Below are positions 35,095 to 43,415 of a stretch of 64,000 bases of DNA, one piece after another. The notes under the pieces are model-generated. The model saw only the letters and a program-made list of their open reading frames with translations. It was not told the origin of the DNA and made no database searches. Position numbers and translations under genes: made by a program. Source of the DNA: Flaviflagellibacter deserti (GTDB lineage: Bacteria > Pseudomonadota > Alphaproteobacteria > Rhizobiales > Methylopilaceae); contig NZ_JBHSJF010000008.1 in the NCBI RefSeq assembly GCF_042652085.1, positions 440,793 through 504,792 on the forward strand, in the 5' to 3' direction. The stretch's first letter is position 1. Every line of letters starts with the position of its first letter.

Positions 35095-35742
35095 GTGACC
35101 ACAGCAGCCTTCCTCTCGCTTCTGCAAGGCGCCGGTGTGACCCTGGTGCTATCCGGCGCCGGTATCGCCCTTGGTGTGCCGTTGGGACTGCTGCTCGGGT
35201 TGATCCGGTGGGGCAGGGTGCCGGTGCTGTCCCCTATCGTCATGGTCTATGTAAGCCTGCTGCGGTCGACGCCGGCCGTGACTTTGTGCCTGCTGATCTT
35301 CTTCGCGATCCCGACTATGGGCATCGATATCGGGCCGTGGACCGCGTCCGTGCTGACGCTTGGATTGAACACGGCTGCGTTCAATTGCGAGATCTGGCGC
35401 TCGGGACTGAACAACTTTTCTCCCGATCAACTGGAAGCCGCTCGCTCGTTCGGCATGACGCCGGCTCTACGTTTCCGGCGCATCATTTTCCCTCAGCTGT
35501 GGCGTGCCTGCCTGCCGGGCCTCGTCAACGAGATGACGCTTTTGATCAAGTCGAGCCCGGCGATCGCCGTCGTGGGCGTTGTAGAGATCACGCGAGCGGC
35601 GACACGTATCGGCGCCCAGACTTATGATCCGTTGCCTCCCATGCTCGTTGCGACGGGAATCTACATCGTTCTCATCGTCGTCTTCGTCGGCCTCCAGCGG
35701 CTGACCGAGCGACTGTACGGCCAGGCCGGGGCCGCTGCATGA
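35095..35742 (+). CDS. ABC transporter permease (HisQ/HisM type), first
   Basis: 215 residues if started at the GTG at 35095; a TTG two codons earlier (35089) is possible. Five membrane segments with the EAA-type loop EAARSFGMTPALRFRRIIFP near residue 117-136. Overlaps the second permease by 4 nt (ATGA), so the pair are translated together as a heterodimer. Confidence 0.9.
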   Translation: MTTAAFLSLLQGAGVTLVLSGAGIALGVPLGLLLGLIRWGRVPVLSPIVMVYVSLLRSTPAVTLCLLIFFAIPTMGIDIGPWTASVLTLGLNTAAFNCEIWRSGLNNFSPDQLEAARSFGMTPALRFRRIIFPQLWRACLPGLVNEMTLLIKSSPAIAVVGVVEITRAATRIGAQTYDPLPPMLVATGIYIVLIVVFVGLQRLTERLYGQAGAAA

Positions 35743-36395
35743 CCCGCGATTTCGGAGTCGTCTGGGAGCATGCGGATCGCTTGGTCGAGGGTCTGCTCAA
35801 CACGATCATCCTGACGCTCGTGGGTGCGTCGCTCGCTCTCCTGATCGGCAGCCTCGTCGCAATTCTTCTGATGTCTTCCAGCCGTCCCGTGCGGCTGATC
35901 AGCCAGGGCATCGTTGATCTGATGCGCTGCATTCCGTTCCTGATGCTGGCCTATCTCGCCTATTACGGCTTGCCGAGTCTGGGACTGAACCTGGACAACT
36001 GGACCGCCGGGCTCTTCGCGATCGTCGTTTACAATACGGCCTACATGGCCGAGATCATGCGCAGCATCTGGATCGGGCTCGGTCGGGAGAGCATCGAGGC
36101 GGCGACCGCCTTCGGTTTCCGTGGACCCCGGCTCTACACCCGGATCATCTTCCCGCAGATCTTTCTGGCCGCCAGCCCGATGATCGGCAATCAGCTCATC
36201 CAGATCATCAAGGACACGGCGTTCCTGACGATCATCGCCGTCCCGGAGCTGACGCATGCGGCGAGCAGCATCCAGTCGCAATATTTCGTTCCGTTCGCGG
36301 CGTTCATCGCCGCCGTCCTGATCTATTGGGCGCTCTGCATGCTGGTCGAGGCCGGAGTTTTCGTGGTTGAGCGGCTCGCGGAGGTGCGGCGCTGA
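35739..36395 (+). CDS. ABC transporter permease (HisQ/HisM type), second
   Basis: 218 residues. Five membrane segments; the EAA-type loop reads EAATAFGFRGPRLYTRIIFP near 120-139. LLNTIILTLVGASLALLIGS at the start is typical of this group. Its stop overlaps the ATPase start as TGATG. Confidence 0.92.
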   Translation: MTRDFGVVWEHADRLVEGLLNTIILTLVGASLALLIGSLVAILLMSSSRPVRLISQGIVDLMRCIPFLMLAYLAYYGLPSLGLNLDNWTAGLFAIVVYNTAYMAEIMRSIWIGLGRESIEAATAFGFRGPRLYTRIIFPQIFLAASPMIGNQLIQIIKDTAFLTIIAVPELTHAASSIQSQYFVPFAAFIAAVLIYWALCMLVEAGVFVVERLAEVRR

Positions 36396-37183
36396 TGGTT
36401 GAACATGTGGGCAGCACCAATCCGGAATGCGTTCTGGACATCCGCGGGCTGACGAAAAGCTTCGGGACCAACGTCGTTCTCGATGGTGTTTCACTGACCG
36501 TCGAGCGGGGAAAGACGGTATGTCTCCTCGGGCCGAGCGGCTCCGGAAAATCGACGCTTCTGAGATGCGTGAACTTCCTTGAAAAGCCCGATCAGGGATC
36601 GATCTACCTCTCGGGTCGCAGGATCGGAATGCGCGAGGGCGGCGTCATTCCGATGTCGACCTCGGAGCTTGCCCAGGCGCGGGCGCGCATCGGCATGGTG
36701 TTCCAGCATTTCAATCTGTGGCCCCATCTGACCGTGCTGCAGAACCTCATCGAGGCGCCCATCCATGTGCAGCGCCGATCGCGCGACGAAGTGGTCGCGG
36801 AGGCGGAAATGCTGCTGGAGCGCGTCGGCCTGACGGACAAGAAGGACGTCTTTCCGAACCGCCTTTCCGGCGGACAGAAGCAGCGCGTGGGCATCGCCCG
36901 CGCTCTCGCCATGAAGCCCGAACTCCTGCTGTTCGACGAGCCGACATCGGCGCTAGATCCCGAGCTTGTGGGCGAGGTCGTCGCTGTCATGAAGACCTTG
37001 GCTGAAGGCGGCAGCACGATGCTGGTGGTGACCCACGAGATGGGCTTCGCCCGCGAGACCGCGAATGAGGTCGTGCTGATGGACGGCGGCCGGGTCGTCG
37101 AGAAGGGGCAACCCTCCGAATTCTTCACAAACCCAAAGACGGACCGCGCGCGGCAGTTCCTGCAGCGCTACGTCAGCGCCTGA
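36395..37183 (+). CDS. ABC transporter ATPase (HisP/GlnQ type)
   Basis: 262 residues. Walker A GPSGSGKST at 46-54, FQHFNLWPHLTVLQN (typical of polar amino acid importers), signature LSGGQKQRVGIARALA and Walker B LLLFDEPTSALDPE. Completes the importer; a DUF1989 gene follows after 27 nt. Confidence 0.95.
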   Translation: MVEHVGSTNPECVLDIRGLTKSFGTNVVLDGVSLTVERGKTVCLLGPSGSGKSTLLRCVNFLEKPDQGSIYLSGRRIGMREGGVIPMSTSELAQARARIGMVFQHFNLWPHLTVLQNLIEAPIHVQRRSRDEVVAEAEMLLERVGLTDKKDVFPNRLSGGQKQRVGIARALAMKPELLLFDEPTSALDPELVGEVVAVMKTLAEGGSTMLVVTHEMGFARETANEVVLMDGGRVVEKGQPSEFFTNPKTDRARQFLQRYVSA

Positions 37184-37210
37184 GCGCGCCTCATCAGACA
37201 GGAGAGTACA

Positions 37211-37852
37211 ATGAGCGGAGTTCTCGACGCGCAGGCCGCGGCCGATCTCGACGGCGTGATCTACGACTTCATCGTTCCGGCCAAGGAGCCGTGGAGCCGC
37301 GTGATCAAGGCGGGCGAGATCTTGCGGATCATCGATCTGGAAGGCCAGCAGGCCGTCGACTTCCTGTGCTTCAACGCGGCCGACCCCGGCGACCGCTACA
37401 GCTCGATGAACACGATCAAGGTGCAGGGCAACACGTACGTTGCCAAGGGAACGGTGCTCTACAGCGACAGCGGCGCGAAGCTCTTCACCGTAATCGAGGA
37501 CACTTTGGGCCAGCACGACACGGTCTATGGCTGCTGCAGCAACCCGAACAACTTCCTTCGCTACGGCGTACACACGACCGAGAGCTGCTATTCGAACTTC
37601 CTGAAGGAGCTGTCTAAGCATGGCCTCGATCGCAGCGCGATTGTCGGCAATGTGAATTTCTTCATGCAGGTGCCGATCATGGCCGATGGCGGAGCCGGAA
37701 TCGCGGCCGATATCTCGGCGCCCGGCGGCTATGTCGATCTCCGGGCCGAAACCGACGTGCTCGCTGTGCTGTCGAACTGCCCGCAGATGCACAATCCCTG
37801 CAACGCCTACAATCCGACGCCCATCCGCGTGATCGTCCGCAACGTGGCCTGA
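37211..37852 (+). CDS. DUF1989 protein (urea-carboxylase-associated / carboxyguanidine deiminase-like)
   Basis: 213 residues. The DUF1989 core is visible: GEILRIIDLEGQQAVDFLCF, DRYSSMNTIKVQGNTYV, the paired Cys and His region YGCCSNPNNFLRYGVHTTESC near 111-130, and NVNFFMQVPIMADG. Two DUF1989 proteins form carboxyguanidine deiminase next to guanidine carboxylase in other bacteria, where they were once called urea-carboxylase-associated proteins. Here only one copy exists and no carboxylase is near, so a different deiminase-like reaction is likely. Confidence 0.85.
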   Translation: MSGVLDAQAAADLDGVIYDFIVPAKEPWSRVIKAGEILRIIDLEGQQAVDFLCFNAADPGDRYSSMNTIKVQGNTYVAKGTVLYSDSGAKLFTVIEDTLGQHDTVYGCCSNPNNFLRYGVHTTESCYSNFLKELSKHGLDRSAIVGNVNFFMQVPIMADGGAGIAADISAPGGYVDLRAETDVLAVLSNCPQMHNPCNAYNPTPIRVIVRNVA

Positions 37853-37896
37853 CCGCACGGCATCAATCAGACTTCAAAGGAGCCCGCGAGGACATC

Positions 37897-38881
37897 GTGG
37901 CAGCAAAGATACGCGTCCATATTCAGGAAAATGACGGCCCCAACGCGATCTATCGGATCGACGCCGAGAAGTATCGGCGGGAGAGTGCGGCCTACCAACA
38001 GATCGCCGACCGGCTTGAGGTCTCGTTCGGTGCGACAGACGAGGAAGCGGATGCCGGACTTGAGGCGGCTGAGGTGGTCCTGTGCGGCTATTTCAACAAC
38101 AAGGGACTCGCCGAGCGCGCGCCGCACCTGCGCTGGGTCCAATCGATCTTCGCCGGCGTCGACAAGCTCATCCCGGCCATTCCGCCGGGCGTGACGCTGA
38201 CCAATTCGAGCGGCATCCACGCCCAGAAAGCGGGTGAATACGCGATGGGCGCGATCCTGATGCTGAACAGCGCCCTTCCACAGTTCGTGGAAGCGCAGCG
38301 GCAGACGAAATGGGAGCAGATATTCACGCCCTCGGTGAGCCGGCGGACGGTGCTGATCCTGGGGGCAGGGCGGTTGGCGAGCGCTGTCGCGCGTCATGCC
38401 AGTCACTTCGGCATGAGGGTAATCGGTGTTGCCCGCTCGGGTGGCGCTCGCCCCGATTTCCCGGAATGCTATCCGGTGGATCAATTGCCGGAACTCCTGC
38501 CGCAAGCCGATTTCCTGGTGTTGATGGTGCCCAACACAGCGGAGACGAACGGGTTGATCGGCCGTCGTGAGCTCGATCTCCTGCCTTCGCATGCCGGTGT
38601 CATCAGCCTTGGGCGATCGCAGGTGATGGACCACGGCGCGCTTATCGAGAAGCTCGAAAGGGGAACTCGGGGGCGCCTTCCTCGACGTCTTCGACAAGGA
38701 GCCGCTTCCTGCGAATTCTCCGCTCTGGAAGACGCCCCGCCTCTTCATCAGTCCGCATTGCGCGCTCGATGACGGACCGGACTACGTCAGGCTCAGCCTC
38801 GACATGTTCTTCGACAACATGCGCCGTTACCTGGACGGCGAGCCGCTGCGGAACGTGGTCGATACGGGGCGGGGTTACTGA
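37897..38881 (+). pseudogene. D-2-hydroxyacid dehydrogenase, frameshifted near its 3' end
   Basis: Starts with GTG at 37897 and reads as an NAD-dependent 2-hydroxyacid dehydrogenase (VLILGAGRLASAVARHASHF, then SLGRSQVMDHGALIEKLER with the substrate-binding Arg). The frame then breaks at the GGGG run at 38660-38663. Dropping one G restores ELGGAFLDVFDKEPLPANSP, ISPHCALDD with the catalytic His, and a natural C-terminus at the TGA 38879-38881, giving a normal length of 327 residues. Without the correction the enzyme would lose its catalytic Glu/His region. Could be a true inactivation or a base-count error. Confidence 0.85.
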
Positions 38882-39065
38882 TGACCGAGGTCTACAGCAT
38901 CCCGCAAGTTCTCCGGCGCATCCGTACCGAAGCGCCGTGCCTGACATTGCCGCTGATGAAGGGCGCGACGGGTCTTCCGATCGTTTGCAACTGGTGGCCG
39001 ACGGCTATCAGGATCTCAAGCTGCTATCGATAGCGACCATGCTCGAAAAGACCGGCACGGCCTGA
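38881..39065 (+). pseudogene. Amidase C-terminal remnant with a frameshift
   Basis: An ATG at 38881 overlapping the dehydrogenase stop opens MTEVYSIPQVLRRIRTEAP and runs into TLPLMKGATGLPI, which is the C-terminal region of an amidase-signature enzyme. A one-base loss near 38987 moves the rest, LQLVADGYQDLKLLSIATML, into another frame ending at 39065. So about 60 codons are left, joining a foreign-looking start to an amidase tail by a large deletion. The Ser-Ser-Lys catalytic core is gone. Confidence 0.7.
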
Positions 39066-39074
39066 TCCCGCCGT

Positions 39075-39761
39075 TCAGGCGTCAAGCTTCGCCAGAATGG
39101 CCTGGGCGGTGCGGGTGTTATGTTCCTTCAGCCGCCTGGACAGTTCGGCACCGTCCCGCTGGCGAAGCGCATCCATGATCCAGGCGTGCTCCTTCGCGGA
39201 TTCGCTCCACCGGTTCTGGTCGTCGTTCACCATGTAACGAGCCCTCTGCAGCTTGGCGAAGAGCTGGTTGTAGGTGTTCAGCAGGACCGCGTTTCCACTG
39301 AGCCCGATCATCGACTGGTGGAAAGAGATGTTCAGCTCGAAATAGCTGTTCCGGTCGGCGGCATCGCGCTTGCTGCTCATCTCGGTCGTGATCTGATCGA
39401 GACGGGCAATATCTACGTTCGATACTCGATCGCAGATGAGGGGACCGGCGAGTTCTTCCAGCGCGCCGAGGACGTCGAAGGTCTGTGCGATCTCCTTGGG
39501 AGAGATCCTGGCGACGGTGCTGCCGCGGTGCGGCCGCATCTCTACCAGCCCTTCGGATGCCAGTATCTTCAGCGCTTCGCGCAAAGGAGTACGGGAGACG
39601 CCAAAGACTTCGACCAGTTCATGTTCTGTGAAACGCGCGCCTGGCTCCAGTTCACAGCGTATGATCATCTGCCGAAGTCGGCTGACAATGTCGTCGTGAA
39701 GGGAAGACGATGAAGAAGGGCCGAGGCTGTCCAGTTCTTTGCGATTAAGTTGGGTATTCAT
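39075..39761 (-). CDS. GntR-family transcriptional regulator, FCD type (second)
   Basis: 228 residues. Winged helix with LHDDIVSRLRQMIIRCELEP and GVSRTPLREALKILASEGLV (about 54-73), then an FCD helical domain (FELNISFHQSMIGLSGN, EHAWIMDALRQRD). Convergent with the amidase remnant and divergent from the decarboxylase-like/hydantoinase operon, whose upstream region carries a matching palindrome. Most likely the repressor of that operon. Confidence 0.92.
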   Translation of the reverse strand: MNTQLNRKELDSLGPSSSSSLHDDIVSRLRQMIIRCELEPGARFTEHELVEVFGVSRTPLREALKILASEGLVEMRPHRGSTVARISPKEIAQTFDVLGALEELAGPLICDRVSNVDIARLDQITTEMSSKRDAADRNSYFELNISFHQSMIGLSGNAVLLNTYNQLFAKLQRARYMVNDDQNRWSESAKEHAWIMDALRQRDGAELSRRLKEHNTRTAQAILAKLDA

Positions 39762-39903
39762 CAGCCGGTCGCTCTAGAAAAATGGAAGGCGCGCCTGAAT
39801 CTTCAGCGGCGGGAATCACGTTAGCACTGCCATTGCGGAGCCCACCACTTATTCTCGGCATTCCCGTGCTCTTGCGCACACCTCAAATGCGTATAATCCA
39901 ATC

Positions 39904-39923
39904 TGATGCAAATGAATGCATCA
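39904..39923. promoter_or_regulatory. Palindrome TGATGCA-N6-TGCATCA, likely operator of the second GntR
   Basis: Perfect 7-bp arms at 39904-39910 and 39917-39923, followed by a related TTGTATGCAA at 39932-39941. Placed between the GntR gene (start 39761) and the decarboxylase-like gene (start 40051). The TTGTAT/ATGCAA style is that of FCD-type GntR operators. Confidence 0.55.
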
Positions 39924-40050
39924 ATGTAATTTTGTATGCAATAATTGACGAGGCATGTAGGGGCTCGGTATTTTGCGATGCAAGCACCGGCCCTTCTCTC
40001 TGAAGCGGGATTGGGGCGCTGTCTTCCTGGCTCGGATTAGCGAGATCATC

Positions 40051-40806
40051 GTGACGTCATCCAAAGCCGTTCGTCTTGGCATGCTCACGCCATCGTCCAA
40101 CACGGTGCTCGAACCGCTCACGTTCGCGATGGCGTCGTCCGCACCCGAGGTGACCGCGCATTTCTCCCGCTTTCGGGTCACGCAGATCGGATTGTCCGCG
40201 GCAGCGCTCGACCAGTTCGAGGCCGGCGGAATTCTCGCGGCTGCCGATCTGCTCGCGGACGCGAATGTGGACGTCATCGCCTGGAACGGAACGTCGGCGG
40301 CATGGCTGGGTTTCGATCGCGACGAGGCCCTCTGTGACATGATCACCCAGCGCACCGGCATTGCCGCGTGCACGGCGGTGCTCGCGTTTCGCGAATTGTT
40401 CGACGCCCATGGTTTGAAGCGGATAGGCCTGGTGACGCCCTACACCAGGGATGTTCAGCAGAAGATCATGGCGAACTGGGATGAGGCGGGCTTTTCGTGT
40501 ACCGCCGAGCGTCACCTCGACCTCAGCGAGAACTTCTCATTCGCCGAGGTCGGCGAGGATCAGATCGCTGACATGGTGCGCGATGTTACGCGCGAGGGAT
40601 GCGACGCAGTGGCGATCGTCTGCACGAACCTGAACGGCGCGGCTCTTGCTCCCCGGCTGGAGCGAGAGCTCGGGATACCCGTCCTGGATTCGATTTCGGT
40701 CACGTTCTGGAAGTGCATGGCGCTCGCCGGCCGGCGCCCGGCGGACCTGTCGGATTGGGGCGGTCCGTTCAGCCTTGCGGGGGAATTGGGCCGGGAGGAG
40801 GCTTGA
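40051..40806 (+). CDS. Arylmalonate-decarboxylase-like protein (Asp/Glu racemase superfamily)
   Basis: 251 residues from a GTG at 40051. The fold is that of maleate isomerase / arylmalonate decarboxylase (VRLGMLTPSSNTVLEPLTFA at the start). Racemases and isomerases of the superfamily have two cysteines; here the first position is Gly80 in GTS (80-82), and only the second, Cys191 (IVCTNLNGAA), is present. That Gly-Thr-Ser plus single Cys pattern is the one described for arylmalonate decarboxylase (Gly74-Thr75-Ser76, Cys188), a cofactor-free decarboxylase. It overlaps the hydantoinase start as TGATG, so the two work in one pathway. Confidence 0.75.
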   Translation: MTSSKAVRLGMLTPSSNTVLEPLTFAMASSAPEVTAHFSRFRVTQIGLSAAALDQFEAGGILAAADLLADANVDVIAWNGTSAAWLGFDRDEALCDMITQRTGIAACTAVLAFRELFDAHGLKRIGLVTPYTRDVQQKIMANWDEAGFSCTAERHLDLSENFSFAEVGEDQIADMVRDVTREGCDAVAIVCTNLNGAALAPRLERELGIPVLDSISVTFWKCMALAGRRPADLSDWGGPFSLAGELGREEA

Positions 40807-42233
40807 TGGCGGAATTCGATCTCATCCTGCGCGGCGGCACGGTCGTCACCGAGGCGGATACGACGCGGTGCGATGTCGGCATCAGGAACGGCAAGATCGT
40901 CGCGCTGGCCGATGATCTCGGCACAGCGGCGGCCGAGGTGATCGACGCGACGGGAAAGTGGATCCTGCCGGGCGGCATCGACAGTCATGTCCATCTCTCG
41001 CAACCGTCCGGCCCCGGCATCAAGATGGCGGACGATTTCGAGACCGGCACCCGGTCCGCGGCCTTCGGCGGCAATACGATGGTGCTGCCGTTCTGCCTAC
41101 AGCAGAAGGGGCAATCCCTTCGCGAAGCGCTGAAGCACTATCACGCCGAAGCGGACGGGCGCTGCTACACCGACGTCTCGTTCCACCTCATCATCAGCGA
41201 CCCCAGCGAGCAATTGCTCGGTCAGGAATTGCCGGCTCTGGTGCAGGACGGGTACACCTCGTTCAAGGTTTTCATGACCTACGAGGACCTGCGGCTCTCT
41301 GACCTCGAATTGCTTCAGGTCATGGATGTCGGACGCTCGACCGGCGCGCTGGTCATGGTTCATGCGGAGAACCACGACGCCATACGCTTCCTGACCGAGC
41401 GTCTGGAGCGAGAAGGCCGCACCGCGCCCCGTCATCATGCCACGTCGCGGCCGATCGCCGTCGAACGCGAGGCGACCCATCGCGCGATCTCGCTGGCGGA
41501 GATCGTCGACGTGCCGGTGATGATCGTCCACGTCTCGAATCGAGAGGCGATCGAGGAGATCCGCCGCGGCCGCCAGAAAGGGCTGAAGATCTTTGGCGAA
41601 ACCTGCCCGCAATATCTGGTGCTCACGGAAAGCGACCTCGATGGCCTGAACATGGAGGGAGCGAAATATGTCTGCTCGCCTCCGCCGCGCGACCAGGAGA
41701 GTCAGGATGCCTGCTGGCAGGGGATCGAGGACGGGACATTCGATGTCTATTCGTCCGATCACTGCCCGTTCCGCTATGAGGACGCGGCGGGCAAGCTGGC
41801 GCCCAACGGACGAACGAGCTTCCGCTGGATACCCAACGGCATCCCCGGAATAGCGACCCGGTTGCCGATCCTGTTTTCGGAAGGCGTGGTGAAGGGGCGG
41901 ATATCACCCCAACGGTTCGTCGCCCTGACCTCGACCAACCACGCACGCGCCTACGGTCTTTATCCCCGCAAGGGCACGATCGCGATCGGCGCAGACGCGG
42001 ACATCGCGATCTGGGACCCCGCCAGGACCGTGACCATTACGCACGATCTCCTTCACGACGGCTGCGACTACACCCCCTATGAGGGGATGGAGATCACCGG
42101 CTGGCCAATCACCACCATCGTGCGTGGCGTAACGGTGGTCCTCGACGGAGAGCTCGTCTCGAACAAACCCCAGGGGACGTACATCCCCCGGGAACTGTCC
42201 GAATTCGTCAGTCGGCCGGTCATGCTCTCCTGA
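40806..42233 (+). CDS. hydA: Hydantoinase / dihydropyrimidinase
   Basis: 475 residues. Binuclear-zinc cyclic amidohydrolase: His61/His63 (DSHVHL), carboxylated Lys154 (TSFKVFM), His in VMVHAENHD and VMIVHVSN, and Asp in YSSDHCPF. Opens five- or six-membered cyclic diamides such as hydantoins or dihydropyrimidines to N-carbamoyl amino acids. Coupled to the decarboxylase-like gene. The substrate-loop residues were not analysed, so D-hydantoinase and dihydropyrimidinase cannot be separated. Confidence 0.92.
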   Translation: MAEFDLILRGGTVVTEADTTRCDVGIRNGKIVALADDLGTAAAEVIDATGKWILPGGIDSHVHLSQPSGPGIKMADDFETGTRSAAFGGNTMVLPFCLQQKGQSLREALKHYHAEADGRCYTDVSFHLIISDPSEQLLGQELPALVQDGYTSFKVFMTYEDLRLSDLELLQVMDVGRSTGALVMVHAENHDAIRFLTERLEREGRTAPRHHATSRPIAVEREATHRAISLAEIVDVPVMIVHVSNREAIEEIRRGRQKGLKIFGETCPQYLVLTESDLDGLNMEGAKYVCSPPPRDQESQDACWQGIEDGTFDVYSSDHCPFRYEDAAGKLAPNGRTSFRWIPNGIPGIATRLPILFSEGVVKGRISPQRFVALTSTNHARAYGLYPRKGTIAIGADADIAIWDPARTVTITHDLLHDGCDYTPYEGMEITGWPITTIVRGVTVVLDGELVSNKPQGTYIPRELSEFVSRPVMLS

Positions 42234-42273
42234 TCGCGAGATACCAAAATCTGCAGAGACGGAGGGACCTGAC

Positions 42274-43023
42274 TTGGGAAGGTTGGAAGGGAAACTGGCG
42301 CTCGTCACCGGCGCGGCTCGTCGCGACAGCATCGGCCGGGCAATCGCACTGTGTCTCGCGGAGGAGGGGGCTGACGTCGTCGTCGCCGATTTCAACCGAG
42401 CGGAGGAAGCCGAGGAAATCGTGCGCGAGATCGAAGTGCTCGGCCGCCGCGCGTTCGCAGTCGCAGGAAACGTTTCGCTCGTCGCGGACTGCCGAAGGCT
42501 TGTGCCGGAGGCCGTGGCCCTGCTGGGTGGCCTCGATATCCTGGTCAATAATGCCGGCTACTCGCATCACCAACCGGTGCTCGACATCACCGAGGCCGAT
42601 TATGACGAGATGCTGGACCTCAATCTCAAGGGCCCTTTCTTTTTGGCCCAGGCAGCCATCCCGCATCTGATGAAGCGCGCCGGCGGGCGGATCATCAACA
42701 TATCGTCCGAACAGGCCTACATCGGCGATCGTGGCCTGCCGCATTACAGCGCCGCCAAGGCCGGGATGATGGCGATGTCCAGATCCCTCGCCCTCGCGCT
42801 GGCTCCGAACATAGCCGTGAACTGCGTCGCGCCCGGTCCAACGGCCACCGGCCGCTTTCGCGCCGGTCCCGAATACACCGACGAAATCCGTGACCGGATA
42901 CCCCTGAAGCGCTGGGGCGAGCCGCGAGACGTCGGCCGCTCCGTCGTCTTTCTCGCGTCATCCGACGGCGACGCCTTCACCGGGCAGGTGCTGGATCCGA
43001 ATTGCGGAACCGTGATGCCCTGA
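42274..43023 (+). CDS. Short-chain dehydrogenase/reductase
   Basis: 249 residues from a TTG start at 42274 with GGAGGGACC upstream; no ATG fits. Cofactor motif TGAARRDSIGRA near 10-21, NNAGYSHH near 89, active-site Ser in NISSEQAYIGDRGLPHYSAAKAG with the Tyr-x3-Lys pair. Classical SDR with a C-terminal loop. Lies 40 nt after the hydantoinase on the same strand; the redox step it catalyses is unknown. Confidence 0.9.
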   Translation: MGRLEGKLALVTGAARRDSIGRAIALCLAEEGADVVVADFNRAEEAEEIVREIEVLGRRAFAVAGNVSLVADCRRLVPEAVALLGGLDILVNNAGYSHHQPVLDITEADYDEMLDLNLKGPFFLAQAAIPHLMKRAGGRIINISSEQAYIGDRGLPHYSAAKAGMMAMSRSLALALAPNIAVNCVAPGPTATGRFRAGPEYTDEIRDRIPLKRWGEPRDVGRSVVFLASSDGDAFTGQVLDPNCGTVMP

Positions 43024-43046
43024 CCCAGGGCGGGCCTGGATCGCCG

Positions 43047-43062
43047 AGCAGGAATGCCTGCT
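43047..43062. terminator. Weak hairpin between SDR and cupin genes
   Basis: AGCAGG-AATG-CCTGCT, a 6-bp stem in the 38-base gap between the convergent SDR and cupin genes, touching the cupin stop codon. No clear T run, so weak at best. Confidence 0.3.
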
Positions 43063-43415
43063 TACAGCGGCCCGCTCGCGATGATCCTGACCGGCCGCTC
43101 CCAGATCAGCAGGGCAACGCAGCCCTCGTCGCTCCAGACGTCGTGCGAAGTTCCGGGCGGGTTGATCGTCAGCGAGCCCTTGTCGTAGCGGCCGCGCTCG
43201 TCGGATTGCGAGCCGTCGAGGATCAGGACGTGCTCGAAGCCGGTGTGCTCATGATAGGGCACGCGGGCGTTTTCCTCGTAGCGCAGGATCGCCGCCGCCG
43301 GGCCGTCGCCCGAGCCGTAGAGCGGGTGGATGGTGACGCCGGGGTGAAAGGGCTGGAAATCGAGCTTTTTCCAACCGCCGTCGATGAGATCGCCGAGGAG
43401 GAGCGGGTCGATCAT
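43062..43415 (-). CDS. Cupin (ChrR-like) protein
   Basis: 117 residues from the ATG at 43415. A single cupin barrel with metal-ligand pattern YHEHTGFEHVLILDGSQSDE (His and Glu) near 54-73, then LTINPPGTSHDVWSDEG. Could be a dioxygenase, isomerase or sensor; unknown. Last gene of operon D; its start overlaps the end of the second hydrolase by 4 nt, so it probably acts in the same pathway. Confidence 0.85.
   Translation of the reverse strand: MIDPLLLGDLIDGGWKKLDFQPFHPGVTIHPLYGSGDGPAAAILRYEENARVPYHEHTGFEHVLILDGSQSDERGRYDKGSLTINPPGTSHDVWSDEGCVALLIWERPVRIIASGPL

Noticed and set aside
39959..39978. GGGG...TTTTGC before the decarboxylase-like gene as a third sigma-54 promoter
   Set aside because: The spacing from GG to GC is eleven and the -24 element lacks the CAC motif.
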